From Desulfobacterales bacterium (GTDB taxonomy: Bacteria > Desulfobacterota > Desulfobacteria > Desulfobacterales > JAAELO01), in the NCBI GenBank assembly GCA_024226555.1, contig JAAELO010000386.1, forward strand, positions 41,526 to 105,525: a DNA stretch of 64,000 bases. The letters are read 5' to 3'. This document shows, in pieces, positions 9,841-18,129 of this stretch. A model generated the notes under the pieces. The model was not told the origin of the DNA and searched no databases. It was given only the letters and a program-made list of their open reading frames with translations. The translations under genes were made by a program, and so were the position numbers. How positions within the stretch are numbered: position 1 is the stretch's first letter; every line of letters begins with the position of its first letter.

Positions 9841-9886
9841 AAATAAAAAAGGAGGACCATTTATGGCCCTCCTCATGATTTTTTAC
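9841..9886. terminator. Bidirectional Rho-independent terminator
   Basis: GGAGG(A)CCA - TTTA - TGG(C)CCTCC forms an 8-bp stem with one mismatch. It is preceded by AAATAAAAAA (a U-run when read on the minus strand) and followed by ATTTTTTACTTTT. It sits exactly between the convergent hybrid-kinase and membrane-protein genes, and is best formed for the minus-strand gene. Confidence 0.8.
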
Positions 9887-9896
9887 TTTTATAGTT

Positions 9897-11318
9897 TTAC
9901 TCTACAGCAGCTACTTTCTTCTCGCCCTTTATCTGTTCTGAAATTCCTTTAACAACTCTGTCCATAACTGAAAACAGAATATCAATATTGTAACCCACAA
10001 GAAATGATAGTGTCATAGATGAAAAAGATCCAGACATGGAAAGACTCTCAGGTTTCATAAACCATCCAATTGACATTCCGCCAAGAGCACCCAGAGATAA
10101 CCTAAGTATAAACTTGCTTTCAGAATCCCTTGAATAAGTCAAAGTCTTAATTTCTCTGGATAAAGTCCTAAGAACAAAAGTTGCAGCCCCTAATAGTCCA
10201 TACAGCAATGGTAAAAAATATACATGAAAAGTTCTCAAAACAAATCCTGCTGATTGATCATTTAGGAACATCCTGTTTCTTGCAATATCCAGTTCATTTT
10301 TGAGTTCTTCAAGTTTTATAGCAAGAAGAAGAGCTTTTGGGTTTTTACTCTCAATCTCTTCTAAATTATCACCTTTATCTAACCAGACTTTTTTAGAAAA
10401 CTCTTTCAGCCCTTCAATTTCTAAACTAATATTTGCAGCTATTGTATTTAAATCAGGTTCTTTGGAAGAAGAGATTTTATTCTCACCATTTTTTATTCTC
10501 TTTCTATAACTTTCCTGTTTCTTTTTTTTCATCTCAATGAGGTAATCAAGCCACTTCCGATCAATAGAAACCAACTTATGTTCAAGCTCACTTATCTTCT
10601 GGTTGTTTTTTAATTCAACATACCTTGTTAGTTTTCCCTCAAAAGGCTGCCCCCTGAATAATACTATGTTCCATATACTGTTCCAGGAGCAAAGAAGTTC
10701 ATAGTTTGAATCCAGTTGCTGGTTTAAGATTTCAAGCTTTGCTCTGGTCTCTTCTATATGAACATCACTTTTTATATCAGCTTCTGTTTTCCCACCCCTC
10801 ATCCTGTCATAATTCAATTGGTTTTGATTTCTTTTTTCAAATATCTCTCCTAACCGCGTGTGAAGATCAGATCCAATCACCCAGTAAATCTGTGCAACCA
10901 GAAGAATAAGCATAAAAAAAATTGTAAGCATCATATATCTCCTCACTGCACTTGATGCTTTTGTTTTTTTTTTAACCCTACCTTTACTATCCAACCCTGG
11001 AATAATAGACTTTAAGCTTCTTATGGTTACAGGGTCAATCTGAGTTGCAACCTCATCGTAGGTTATCCAAAAATTGACCTCATCTTCTGGTGTCCATCTG
11101 TTCTGTTCGATCAGATATTTAGAATGTATTATGTTATTAAGTGAGTTTTTGTTGATAGCTATTAGCCCTTTATCAGCAACATAATGAACCAGATACATCG
11201 CATCATCAACAGCTCTTCTAACACTTTCAGGAACCTCAACATAGTTTGAATTTTTAATATCTAATTTCTCACTAACACTTATATCTTCCTGAGTGCTATC
11301 ATTATAAGAGTTTTCCAT
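9897..11318 (-). CDS. Membrane protein of unknown function with central coiled-coil region
   Basis: I chose the ATG at 11318 because AAAGGATTAATT precedes it; an upstream in-frame ATG at 11348 lacks a ribosome site. The 473-residue product has a soluble N-terminus (about 1-125), one membrane helix (about 130-150), a long charged helical region (about 165-360, with KKKKQESYRKR) and three more hydrophobic segments toward the C-terminus (YFLPLLYGLLGAATFV, LSLGALGGMSIGWF, MTLSFLVGYNIDILF). The likely topology leaves a large helical domain between the first and second helices. I do not recognise the family. It lies directly downstream of another unknown gene, with a 53-bp gap, and ends at a good terminator. 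Confidence 0.6.
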   Translation of the reverse strand: MENSYNDSTQEDISVSEKLDIKNSNYVEVPESVRRAVDDAMYLVHYVADKGLIAINKNSLNNIIHSKYLIEQNRWTPEDEVNFWITYDEVATQIDPVTIRSLKSIIPGLDSKGRVKKKTKASSAVRRYMMLTIFFMLILLVAQIYWVIGSDLHTRLGEIFEKRNQNQLNYDRMRGGKTEADIKSDVHIEETRAKLEILNQQLDSNYELLCSWNSIWNIVLFRGQPFEGKLTRYVELKNNQKISELEHKLVSIDRKWLDYLIEMKKKKQESYRKRIKNGENKISSSKEPDLNTIAANISLEIEGLKEFSKKVWLDKGDNLEEIESKNPKALLLAIKLEELKNELDIARNRMFLNDQSAGFVLRTFHVYFLPLLYGLLGAATFVLRTLSREIKTLTYSRDSESKFILRLSLGALGGMSIGWFMKPESLSMSGSFSSMTLSFLVGYNIDILFSVMDRVVKGISEQIKGEKKVAAVE

Positions 11319-11371
11319 AATTAATCCTTTTTTTTGATATGAAGGCATAAGGTGCTATCCAACATTTAGAT

Positions 11372-11920
11372 CTAAACCCAGGGTTCAAAAGCCATTATTT
11401 GCTGATAAACTGTTAATTCAGATAAACCTATTGTAACTATCTGAGCTACAGGAATATCTCTTTCAAGAGGAGGTCTTGTTCCATTCCCATCATTATCACG
11501 GAAAATTGTTTGTTCAGGCATTGTATCATAACTGTATGCCCTATCATTAACCCACATGTGCTCCGGTAGCAATTGGTCGTTAGTTCTGAATCGGGCGCCT
11601 AACCTAAATGGAGGAGCGGAAGGTTCATTATGAACCGTTAAACCGAATTCGATGCAAAGAGCATTCATAATAGCAATTCTCTTATCATTTAATTTGGCGA
11701 TTCTGTTTATTGTATCCAGATCTGATTTTCCAAGGTTAACTAATCCTGCATTTGTAAGATGTTGCTGGTTCTCTGTTAACATATAATTTCCTATTGCGGA
11801 AAACCTTGTACTAATACTTCTTTGTATATCTCTGTCATCACTTCCACTTAGTGCAAACTGATAACAGGCCGCACTGATTAAAACACCATTTGGTCTGTTT
11901 TGGAGATGCATTTGTGCCAT
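11372..11920 (-). CDS. Unknown soluble protein, 182 aa
   Basis: AGGAGTATTTTATA precedes the ATG. The protein has no signal peptide or membrane helix. The middle part (about 45-100) is probably helical, and the C-terminal 80 residues contain several aromatic/acidic clusters (EHMWVNDRAYSYD, FRDNDGNGTRPP). No family could be recognised. It shares an operon with the membrane protein at 9897-11318. The leader upstream (11921-12160) is unusual for its two structured elements, described separately. Confidence 0.55.
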   Translation of the reverse strand: MAQMHLQNRPNGVLISAACYQFALSGSDDRDIQRSISTRFSAIGNYMLTENQQHLTNAGLVNLGKSDLDTINRIAKLNDKRIAIMNALCIEFGLTVHNEPSAPPFRLGARFRTNDQLLPEHMWVNDRAYSYDTMPEQTIFRDNDGNGTRPPLERDIPVAQIVTIGLSELTVYQQIMAFEPWV

Positions 11921-11982
11921 TATAAAATACTCCTGCTTTGGACATTTTTAATTCGTAATTCGAAGTTATTATTGTACCATTT

Positions 11983-12002
11983 GCTCGTTTAATCAAACGA
12001 GC
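11983..12002. promoter_or_regulatory. Perfect 8-bp hairpin in the leader of the 182-aa gene
   Basis: GCTCGTTT-AATC-AAACGAGC is a perfect inverted repeat about 63 bp upstream of the ATG at 11920. No U-run follows on either strand, so an operator or an mRNA hairpin is more likely than a terminator. Confidence 0.5.
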
Positions 12003-12052
12003 CATACTAGTATGAATATATGAAACCTGTAGTAAGATTGAATTTATGTACC

Positions 12053-12133
12053 AAGGGGACTTTATGCACTTTGTATATAAAGTATAAAGCTATTGCTTTT
12101 TTTCTATTAGTTTGAGTGTTAAAGAATCCCCTT
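12053..12133. ncRNA. Candidate structured element, copy 1
   Basis: AAGGGGA (12053-12059) pairs with TCCCCTT (12127-12133). Inside are the conserved blocks TTTATGCACTTTG and TTTGAGTGTTAAA and a small hairpin AAAGC-TATT-GCTTT. A second copy with the same order of blocks is at 22979-23058. There the outer stem reads GGAGA/TCTCC, a base-pair change that keeps pairing. Both copies lie about 130-200 bp upstream of a minus-strand gene. The strand is not settled, and calling it RNA is inference. Confidence 0.4.
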
Positions 12134-12160
12134 AAGCACATAAACCAGTTTTAAAACATT

Positions 12161-12334
12161 TTATTCAGGTAGCTTAAATCCCTCTTCATCCAGATCAAGG
12201 CCAAGTGCTTCACATATTTTTGTAACAAGACCTACTGCTTCCTGAACAGTAACTTTTCCGTCTGCAGCGATATTACTAAGTTCTTCTGCCAACATTCCAA
12301 CCATACCAATTACTTTAAATGTACTAATACCCAT
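12161..12334 (-). CDS. Small helical protein, 57 aa
   Basis: An ATG preceded by AAAGGAGATTTAAG opens a 57-codon frame ending in TAA. The product begins MGISTFKVIGMVGMLAEEL, contains AADGKVTVQEAVGLV and ends in LDEEGFKLPE. The AADGKVTVQEA pattern resembles a single EF-hand-like or short helix-turn-helix module, as in small phage-associated proteins, but I cannot name a family. The strong ribosome site and sensible composition support a real gene. It is the first gene upstream of the structured leader of the 182-aa protein. Confidence 0.6.
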   Translation of the reverse strand: MGISTFKVIGMVGMLAEELSNIAADGKVTVQEAVGLVTKICEALGLDLDEEGFKLPE

Positions 12335-12372
12335 CTTAAATCTCCTTTTTTTAGTTTTGTTATTATAATAAA

Positions 12373-12388
12373 CCCGGTTAATTCCGGG
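12373..12388. other. Palindrome CCCGG-TTAATT-CCGGG
   Basis: A perfect 5-bp GC stem with a 6-nt palindromic loop lies about 40 bp upstream of the 57-aa gene and downstream of the channel operon. It could act as a weak minus-strand terminator (followed by TTTATTATAAT) or as an operator. Confidence 0.4.
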
Positions 12389-12446
12389 ATCTGTTTTATA
12401 AATGATTTTTTCTGGTAATTTTAGAATTGGATTTTAAAGATCCCAA

Positions 12447-12576
12447 GGGAATCTCTAAAAACTGCTCTTTGATCGAACTACATCGTTATTCGAAATAAAA
12501 AACTGTTGTAAATTCGCCTCGTTATTTATTTCTCATCCTTGTATTTCAATCAAATTTCTAGTTTTTAGAGGTTCCC
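12447..12576. repeat. MITE-like element, full copy (130 bp)
   Basis: GGGAATCTCTAAAAACTG at one end and CTAGTTTTTAGAGGTTCCC at the other bound a copy in the reverse orientation; the interior holds TTTGATCGAACTAC and TGTATTTCAATCAAA. The flanking 4-mers (CCAA and ATTA) differ, unlike those of several other copies. It directly follows the channel-protein gene that ends at 12625. Confidence 0.75.
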
Positions 12577-12624
12577 ATTATTGATTAATGGGACTTTTTA
12601 TCTGATTATATGTGTGTTGTATCT

Positions 12625-13779
12625 TTACTTTAGAGAAGATAGAGAAACATGCCCAAGATATTTTTTTATTTTTTTACTCCACCACTCCTTATTTCGAACC
12701 ATAGCTATCAGTTCACAATTAATAACTTCCTTACTTTTACTCTTATCTGGAAAACCCCATCCATATGGTTCAAATCTAATGAAAGAATTTTGTACATATA
12801 TACTCTTCTTCTGATTAGCCCAGTATGATAACTGCGCCCAGTCTCCAAGTATAAGGTCTGCTTCATTGTTAAGAAGAGCATCTATTGTTCCCTTAGGATC
12901 AACCTTTTTTACTATTTCAATATTCTGTTTATCTTTAATTTTATTCAGAAGCATGTTGGCTGTTGAGCCTTCCATAACAGCAATTCTTTTAAACCTAATG
13001 GAATTAAGGTCATAATGGGGTTTAGAATCAACACTTTGAGTTAAAGTTGCAGTTACCAAACCAAAAACACCTGCAGAAATTGTTATTCCAAAAACAACAA
13101 GAATCAGTGAGAAAAGCTGCATAAAAACCGAGCGAAACCTGAATATATTTTTGTCAATTCCAAGGGTCATAAACAGTGAAATTATAAAAAGAGAAATGAT
13201 CTTACCAAGAGAGGTTGTCTTTTTGTCTATCTCCAAACCATAGTAATTACGAAAATTTACAAAGGAAAATATAATAAATAGTGTAAACAGTACTAAAAAT
13301 ATTATAAAACCCGTTTTTACATTTGGAGACGAGACTATTTTCTTTATATTTTTCCAGGCATGCCCTATATTTACCGAATTTCCTGGAAGGGAAGCAAAGG
13401 TCAATCCGGAAGGGAAATACTGCATTGAGAAATCAAAACGTTCCTCTCTTTCTTTTGTAATTGTAAGCGGTGATATTGCAACATCAATTGATCCGTCCTT
13501 CAGAGATCTTAAAGTTTCCTTAAATCCGGTTATTTTATATTCAAATGAAATTTTATGTTTCCTTGCAATTGCTTCCCACAGATCGATACTCAAGCCATCA
13601 AGATTATTATATTTATCTATGATGATAAAAGGTGGGGAGTTTCGAATAGCAACCTTGTACACTTTTTTAGTCAGGTTCTTGTCGGGAGAGAGATCTTTAG
13701 AGAGACAAACATCTGAATAGAATATTAACAAGATGAATAAAAAGGATAAAAAAAGTTTAATTAATAGTTTCATAATCAT
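12625..13779 (-). CDS. Prokaryotic ionotropic glutamate-receptor-like channel protein
   Basis: The layout is that of GluR0. A signal-like helix (about 5-25) and ligand-binding half S1 (about 40-130, with SPPFIIID and Arg111 in ITKEREERFDFS) are followed by a membrane helix (about 155-175), a re-entrant-like segment (about 193-209), a second helix (about 216-245) and ligand-binding half S2 (about 258-375, with Asp313 in LILGDWAQLSYW). Arg111 and Asp313 are the residues that hold the alpha-amino and carboxyl groups in this family. The potassium filter TVGYGD of GluR0 is absent; the equivalent stretch reads MTLGIDKN. The gene overlaps the upstream permease by four bases (ATGA), so the two are translationally coupled. 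It is either an amino-acid-gated channel of unknown ion preference or an ABC-linked sensor. Confidence 0.7.
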   Translation of the reverse strand: MIMKLLIKLFLSFLFILLIFYSDVCLSKDLSPDKNLTKKVYKVAIRNSPPFIIIDKYNNLDGLSIDLWEAIARKHKISFEYKITGFKETLRSLKDGSIDVAISPLTITKEREERFDFSMQYFPSGLTFASLPGNSVNIGHAWKNIKKIVSSPNVKTGFIIFLVLFTLFIIFSFVNFRNYYGLEIDKKTTSLGKIISLFIISLFMTLGIDKNIFRFRSVFMQLFSLILVVFGITISAGVFGLVTATLTQSVDSKPHYDLNSIRFKRIAVMEGSTANMLLNKIKDKQNIEIVKKVDPKGTIDALLNNEADLILGDWAQLSYWANQKKSIYVQNSFIRFEPYGWGFPDKSKSKEVINCELIAMVRNKEWWSKKIKKYLGHVSLSSLK

Positions 13780-14402
13780 TCCTTTACAAATAAATAGATT
13801 AAAACGTTACTAACAGTTGATATTAATAACCCCGTTGCTAAAAATATTAAAGATGTATAAAAATAGATTAAAAGGGTGTAATTTGGGTTGTTAACTGCTG
13901 CAATAAGTAAATTTGTTTTTGCTACAACTTCATTTACTCCAATTACAGAAGCAGTTGATGAGGCCATCAAAACAATTACAAAATAGCGTGACCAGCCAGA
14001 CCAGAAAACAACATATGGATTTATATCCTGTTCATCTCTTGTACGCATAAACCCAATTACCGCATCTGATGTAAATCCGATAACAGGAAAAGTGAGTGCA
14101 ACAATAGTTTTGAATGATGGAGTTATGATAATTTCACTCTCTCCAAAAGTAAAAGAAGAAGGAAGAATAAAAGCCAGATAGAATAGAAGTACAAAACTTG
14201 GTACATTCCTCACAAGGTTTGTAAACCCATTTCCTGTTGATTTTATTAAAATATTGGAATGCTTTTTTAAAACCACAACAAACAAACCAGCTACAGTCCC
14301 TATGACCATTGATGTGGTACTGATTAAAACATTATTGTAAAGTCCTTTTAAGAGTTCTGGTGTCCAGTGGATAATAATTGATATTAAATTTTTCTCGACC
14401 AT
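13776..14402 (-). CDS. Polar amino acid ABC transporter permease
   Basis: This is a 208-residue membrane protein of the HisM/GlnP type. It starts with LLKGLYNNVLISTTSMVIGTVAGLF, the usual N-terminal helix plus gating helix, followed by helices to residue 205. The region FTNLVRNVPSFVLLFYLAF matches the FRxxPxxVQ-type segment of amino-acid permeases. The coupling helix (about 125-150) is weakly conserved. The start overlaps the preceding fusion gene by 19 bp. No ATP-binding subunit is encoded in the operon or the window, so it would need one from elsewhere. Confidence 0.75.
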   Translation of the reverse strand: MVEKNLISIIIHWTPELLKGLYNNVLISTTSMVIGTVAGLFVVVLKKHSNILIKSTGNGFTNLVRNVPSFVLLFYLAFILPSSFTFGESEIIITPSFKTIVALTFPVIGFTSDAVIGFMRTRDEQDINPYVVFWSGWSRYFVIVLMASSTASVIGVNEVVAKTNLLIAAVNNPNYTLLIYFYTSLIFLATGLLISTVSNVLIYLFVKE

Positions 14403-16105
14403 AGCTCCACTGCCTTTTTTCCGTGTTTAAGTAACATAATAAATATACCTGTGAATAAAAAATAGAAAACAAGCAGGAAGTTCATCATTATTATCTGATT
14501 ACCATTTTCAGCAACTATCATATTGCTGGAACTGATTATTTCCGGGATTGAGATAACACTTGCCACACCAGCTAATTTAACAAGGTTTATAAGATTTGAT
14601 CTTATATTTTCATATGATGCATCAATAGCTTTCAAGACTTGATTGAAAAGGTTTTTATCTGGATGTTTCTTCCGGTATTCCATCATTGCAGCTTCAATAA
14701 TGCCACCGATTGCAGATCCTGCGTAGTTTGAAAAGCTTAAAATTGCTACAATCTTTGGATCTATGTTTATATTAAAATGAAGGCTGAGATAACCACAAAT
14801 GCCGAAAAAGATCATGTAGAGGTGTAGAATTGGTGGGGTTAATCTGAAAAATTCACCACAACCAGTGACAATGTTTCGTAATAAACCACGCTTTCCACAT
14901 CTTATAATTGCAAAAATTACTCCTGTAACCATAGCTAAAAAGATTGAAATTACACTTAATGAAATAGTATATGTCAGACCTTCCATTAATAGATTTCTAT
15001 TGTAAGGTTCAAGCATGAAACCTAAATCAATCCCTGCTTTTTTTAGAAATTTCATAAATTCAGGTATGTCGTTATTATCCTCTTCAGGAATAATTTTGTA
15101 CTTCAGACATTCATCAGGCAGGTCACCATTATTTTCTATACTACAAAGATATTTATTCCCGGGAGTTTTAACATTAAACAATCTGTTCTGCGCAACCAGA
15201 AACTGACTCTGAGGTAACCCGTGATATTTTTCTCTTTCAAGAAGAAAACCGCTTTGATGCCATAAGATAACAATATCCCTTAAAAACCTCGCAAAATTCG
15301 TTCCTGCATAATCCTTGTTTATTGCCATTGTCCAGGGTTTTGGATATTTTAGCGGCAGTGGTAGATTATAATCACTCCATTTACTCTTTACCAAAAGATT
15401 TTTCAGCACAGTATCATCATAAGCCCAACCAATACATTGTCCGTCTTTAAGTGCTTTTGCAACATCCCGTGTTGAGTTGTAAATTTGCTTCGATATTGAA
15501 TATTTTTCAATAATATCACGATTATAATATGCTCCTCTAAGTAAACAGATTTCGCAGTCTTTCAATGAACCCCAGTTTTTAACTGAACTGTTTTTTTTTA
15601 GTAATACAGTTACACCACTCAAGTAATAAGGTGGTTCAATAAGATGTGCAAGCCTTGCTCTTTCTGGAGTACCAGACATTGTTGCTATCACAAGGTCGAT
15701 CTCTTTCATATCAAGTTTTTGAAGGCGAAAAACAGTAGAAACACTGACAAATTTGATCGTAACACCTAAAATATTCGCAATATTGCGGGCCATATCAATC
15801 TCCATTCCAACATGTTCTCCTTTTTCATTAATCCAGCCCCACGGTTTATAATCAGATTTAACTCCAACCCTCAAAACCCCTCTTTGTTTTATCTCTTTAA
15901 TAATAGCTCCATTAACCAGATATGGGTTTAGATCCAGCTTAATTTTTATTTTTTTTTTAACTCCGGATCGATTCACACCAATACTTAAATCGCCTTGCAT
16001 TTCTATATCTTCGATAGGGTTTACTTTTATAGGTAAAGACAATATCAATATAAATGTGAATACAGGTATTAAGAAGATCAGTGCAAAGTAATATTTGTAA
16101 CTCAT
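14384..16105 (-). CDS. Fused solute-binding protein / amino acid ABC permease
   Basis: The ATG at 16105 is preceded by GAGGTCATC and is preferred over an in-frame ATG at 16174 inside the upstream gene. A membrane anchor (about 6-25) is followed by an SBP_bac_3 domain (about 65-300) with GVLRVGVKSDYKPWGWIN, GMEIDMARNIA and the ligand-arginine region TPERARLAH. A permease domain follows (about 370-570) with GLTYTISLSVISIFLAMVTG and FFRLTPPILHLYMIFF. Fused binding-protein/permease polypeptides are known in Gram-positives and some proteobacteria (GlnPQ type). Here the binding domain faces the periplasm while tethered. It pairs with the permease encoded next. The ligand is probably an amino acid. 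Confidence 0.75.
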   Translation of the reverse strand: MSYKYYFALIFLIPVFTFILILSLPIKVNPIEDIEMQGDLSIGVNRSGVKKKIKIKLDLNPYLVNGAIIKEIKQRGVLRVGVKSDYKPWGWINEKGEHVGMEIDMARNIANILGVTIKFVSVSTVFRLQKLDMKEIDLVIATMSGTPERARLAHLIEPPYYLSGVTVLLKKNSSVKNWGSLKDCEICLLRGAYYNRDIIEKYSISKQIYNSTRDVAKALKDGQCIGWAYDDTVLKNLLVKSKWSDYNLPLPLKYPKPWTMAINKDYAGTNFARFLRDIVILWHQSGFLLEREKYHGLPQSQFLVAQNRLFNVKTPGNKYLCSIENNGDLPDECLKYKIIPEEDNNDIPEFMKFLKKAGIDLGFMLEPYNRNLLMEGLTYTISLSVISIFLAMVTGVIFAIIRCGKRGLLRNIVTGCGEFFRLTPPILHLYMIFFGICGYLSLHFNINIDPKIVAILSFSNYAGSAIGGIIEAAMMEYRKKHPDKNLFNQVLKAIDASYENIRSNLINLVKLAGVASVISIPEIISSSNMIVAENGNQIIMMNFLLVFYFLFTGIFIMLLKHGKKAVELWSRKI

Positions 16106-16130
16106 GATGACCTCATGCCCTGAAGAAAAA

Positions 16131-16982
16131 TTACTCTTTCTTTTTTCTGGCAACAACCAATAATCCATATCCAAGTTTTGCAGGTAACAATCGGCATAAA
16201 TATTTGTCTAAAATTGTTTTTAAGTCCGACCTAACCACCTGGGATTCAGGTAAAATACTTTCAGCAGTTATAATTTCAGTAGTAAAACCAGCCTGTTTTA
16301 TTTCTGATAGCAGCCTTGATGTATTGTATAGATGGTAGTAAAATTCAGTTTTTTTTCCACCCAGTTTCCTTTCATATTTTACGTCACCATGTTCAGAAGC
16401 AATACCTGCAATACCTTTTTTTCTATATAAAGCATATTTAGCCTGGAGAACCGGAAAGCGTCTTATGGAGTTTGGAACTGAAATTATCAACCCCCCTTCT
16501 TCTTTAAGCTGAGTAAATAGCTTTTTCAATAACTGCACTCTGCTATCTCTTTTGTTAATATGTGACAAAACTCCAAACAAACCCAGAATAAGATCATATT
16601 TTTCTTTACTATCAAACAGGTTTTCTACAGTTAAATTATTAATCCGATCAGAAAGACCTATGGACTGAACTCTTTCATTCAATTGCTTTACAGCAAAATC
16701 ACAGGTGTCATAAACACTGATTTGAGCAGCAGTATTACGCAAAAGAGGAATAGTATATCGCCCGTTCCCACAACCATAATCAAGAATATGCTTTGACAGA
16801 TCAGCATTACCAAATACAATATCCATGGTTCGCCTGTTTGGACATGGGTATCGCTTATCATAGGTTCCTGAATGAAAATAATGTATATATGAGTTTTTTA
16901 TATCCCATGATCTGTCACTGTTAGTTTCTTTTAACGACTCAGGCACTTTTAATTCAGATATTTGTGTAGTTTCTTTAGACAC
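16131..16982 (-). CDS. Class I SAM-dependent methyltransferase
   Basis: A GTG start follows GGAGGAGTT. Motif I is ILDYGCGNGRYTIPLL (about 66-81), the acidic loop after strand 2 is ISVYDTCDFAV, and motif IV is YDLILGLFGVLSHI, followed by GGLIISVPNS. This is a Methyltransf_11/25-type fold of 283 residues, with no DNA- or rRNA-specific motif. The substrate is unknown. It is the first gene of the operon with the transport/channel genes, 25 bp ahead of the fusion protein. The C-terminal LLPAKLGYGLLVVARKK resembles small-molecule methyltransferases. Confidence 0.75.
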   Translation of the reverse strand: MSKETTQISELKVPESLKETNSDRSWDIKNSYIHYFHSGTYDKRYPCPNRRTMDIVFGNADLSKHILDYGCGNGRYTIPLLRNTAAQISVYDTCDFAVKQLNERVQSIGLSDRINNLTVENLFDSKEKYDLILGLFGVLSHINKRDSRVQLLKKLFTQLKEEGGLIISVPNSIRRFPVLQAKYALYRKKGIAGIASEHGDVKYERKLGGKKTEFYYHLYNTSRLLSEIKQAGFTTEIITAESILPESQVVRSDLKTILDKYLCRLLPAKLGYGLLVVARKKKE

Positions 16983-17015
16983 AACTCCTCCGGTTTTTTG
17001 TATTAAAATTATATA

Positions 17016-17175
17016 GGGAATCTCTAATAACCGCCTTTTAAATGAACTACTTCGTTATTACGAAAAAAAAACTGTTGTATGTTTATAAAGATAAATCGTT
17101 TTTATAAACGAATCCTCTCGTTATTTTTTCTAATGCCTTATATTTCAATCAAAATTCTAATTATTAGAGGTTCCC
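17016..17175. repeat. MITE-like element with TATA target duplication (160 bp)
   Basis: GGGAATCTCTAATAACCG at the left and AATTATTAGAGGTTCCC at the right give a near-perfect terminal repeat. TATA immediately precedes and follows (17012-17015 and 17176-17179). The interior shows AACGATTT/AAACGAAT and CGTTATT blocks. A second right-hand end (TATTAGAGGTTC) follows at 17200-17210. The element lies just upstream of the methyltransferase operon and just downstream of the lysozyme gene. Confidence 0.8.
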
Positions 17176-17252
17176 TATAGGGGGATTAGTTCGAAAACTA
17201 TTAGAGGTTCTTAACTAACATTTCGTAAAGAAGAGCATTGCACTCTTCAAGA

Positions 17253-18083
17253 TTATAATAATATAAACTTTTCTCTCACATATTCAGCTTCCATACGTCT
17301 TCTTTTTCTAATTCCTTCAAGCTTATGATCCTGCTGCATCTCTCCAAGAAGATCTGCACATTCCAGCCATTTTTTCTCTTCAAGTGGCTTTCTAAGAATC
17401 TCAAGCCCTTTATTTCCAGCTCCTCTGTTGTATGCTAAAGACAGCATTACTGTTTGCACAGATCCTGGAGTATCAACTTCAAGCAATGACCTAAACCTTT
17501 TCGAAATTAATTTCCAATAGGGATCAACGGCAAAAGGAAATACGCTATCAGCTTGATCTCTGCTCATTTTAATTGACTTTAATTCCTGGTTTTGAGAAAG
17601 GGCCTCTTTTGCTTTTTCTCCCTTTATTCCATATACACCTTTAACCGCATTTAACTGATCCTCAGTAAGAATATCTGCATATAACGTTTCAGCAAGCGCA
17701 TGCTCAATATATCCAAGGTCAACACCCGGATCAAGAGTCACTCCTGACTCTCCACCAGGCCAGTACGCTTTTCCTGCATGACCCTCCCTCGCATGAACCC
17801 ATGAAGAATCTCCCCTGAATCCATCAAGAAAAGATGTTAAAACTGCCTGCTTTATACCTGTAAATGCATACCATGTGTTTATACCTACAACACCATCAGC
17901 AGTAAGGCCCTTCTTTTCCTGAAAAGCTTTTACAGCCCTTACACTTCCCTCTCCAAAATAACCGTCACTGTCAACGTCATAACCGTTTTTAATAAGAATT
18001 TCCTGTAAAATCTTTACTTCATCCCTAAGTTCGGGTCTTTGACTTTTGAAACCATCTCCTGGTCTTAATAATTTATTTGTCAT
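17253..18083 (-). CDS. PG-binding domain plus pesticin-type lysozyme
   Basis: This peptidoglycan hydrolase has 276 residues. An N-terminal PG_binding_1 domain (about 18-75) has LQEILIKNGYDVDSDGYFG, KAFQEKKGL and DGVVGINTW. The catalytic part follows, with Glu100 in HAREGHAGKAYW and Thr116 and Asp122 in GVTLDPGVDLG. The Thr-Asp spacing of six equals that of pesticin (T201/D207), so a T4-lysozyme/pesticin-like fold is likely. There is no signal peptide. It could be the lysis or cell-wall-penetrating enzyme of the contractile particle encoded upstream, or an export-independent toxin. AAAAGGATAAAACA precedes the ATG. Confidence 0.75.
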   Translation of the reverse strand: MTNKLLRPGDGFKSQRPELRDEVKILQEILIKNGYDVDSDGYFGEGSVRAVKAFQEKKGLTADGVVGINTWYAFTGIKQAVLTSFLDGFRGDSSWVHAREGHAGKAYWPGGESGVTLDPGVDLGYIEHALAETLYADILTEDQLNAVKGVYGIKGEKAKEALSQNQELKSIKMSRDQADSVFPFAVDPYWKLISKRFRSLLEVDTPGSVQTVMLSLAYNRGAGNKGLEILRKPLEEKKWLECADLLGEMQQDHKLEGIRKRRRMEAEYVREKFILL

Positions 18084-18129
18084 TGTTTTATCCTTTTATC
18101 CGTTTTAGAAAATCTTATCGTTTGAAGTT

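Noticed and set aside
11983..12002. Rho-independent terminator
   Set aside because: Perfect stem, but no U-run on either strand.
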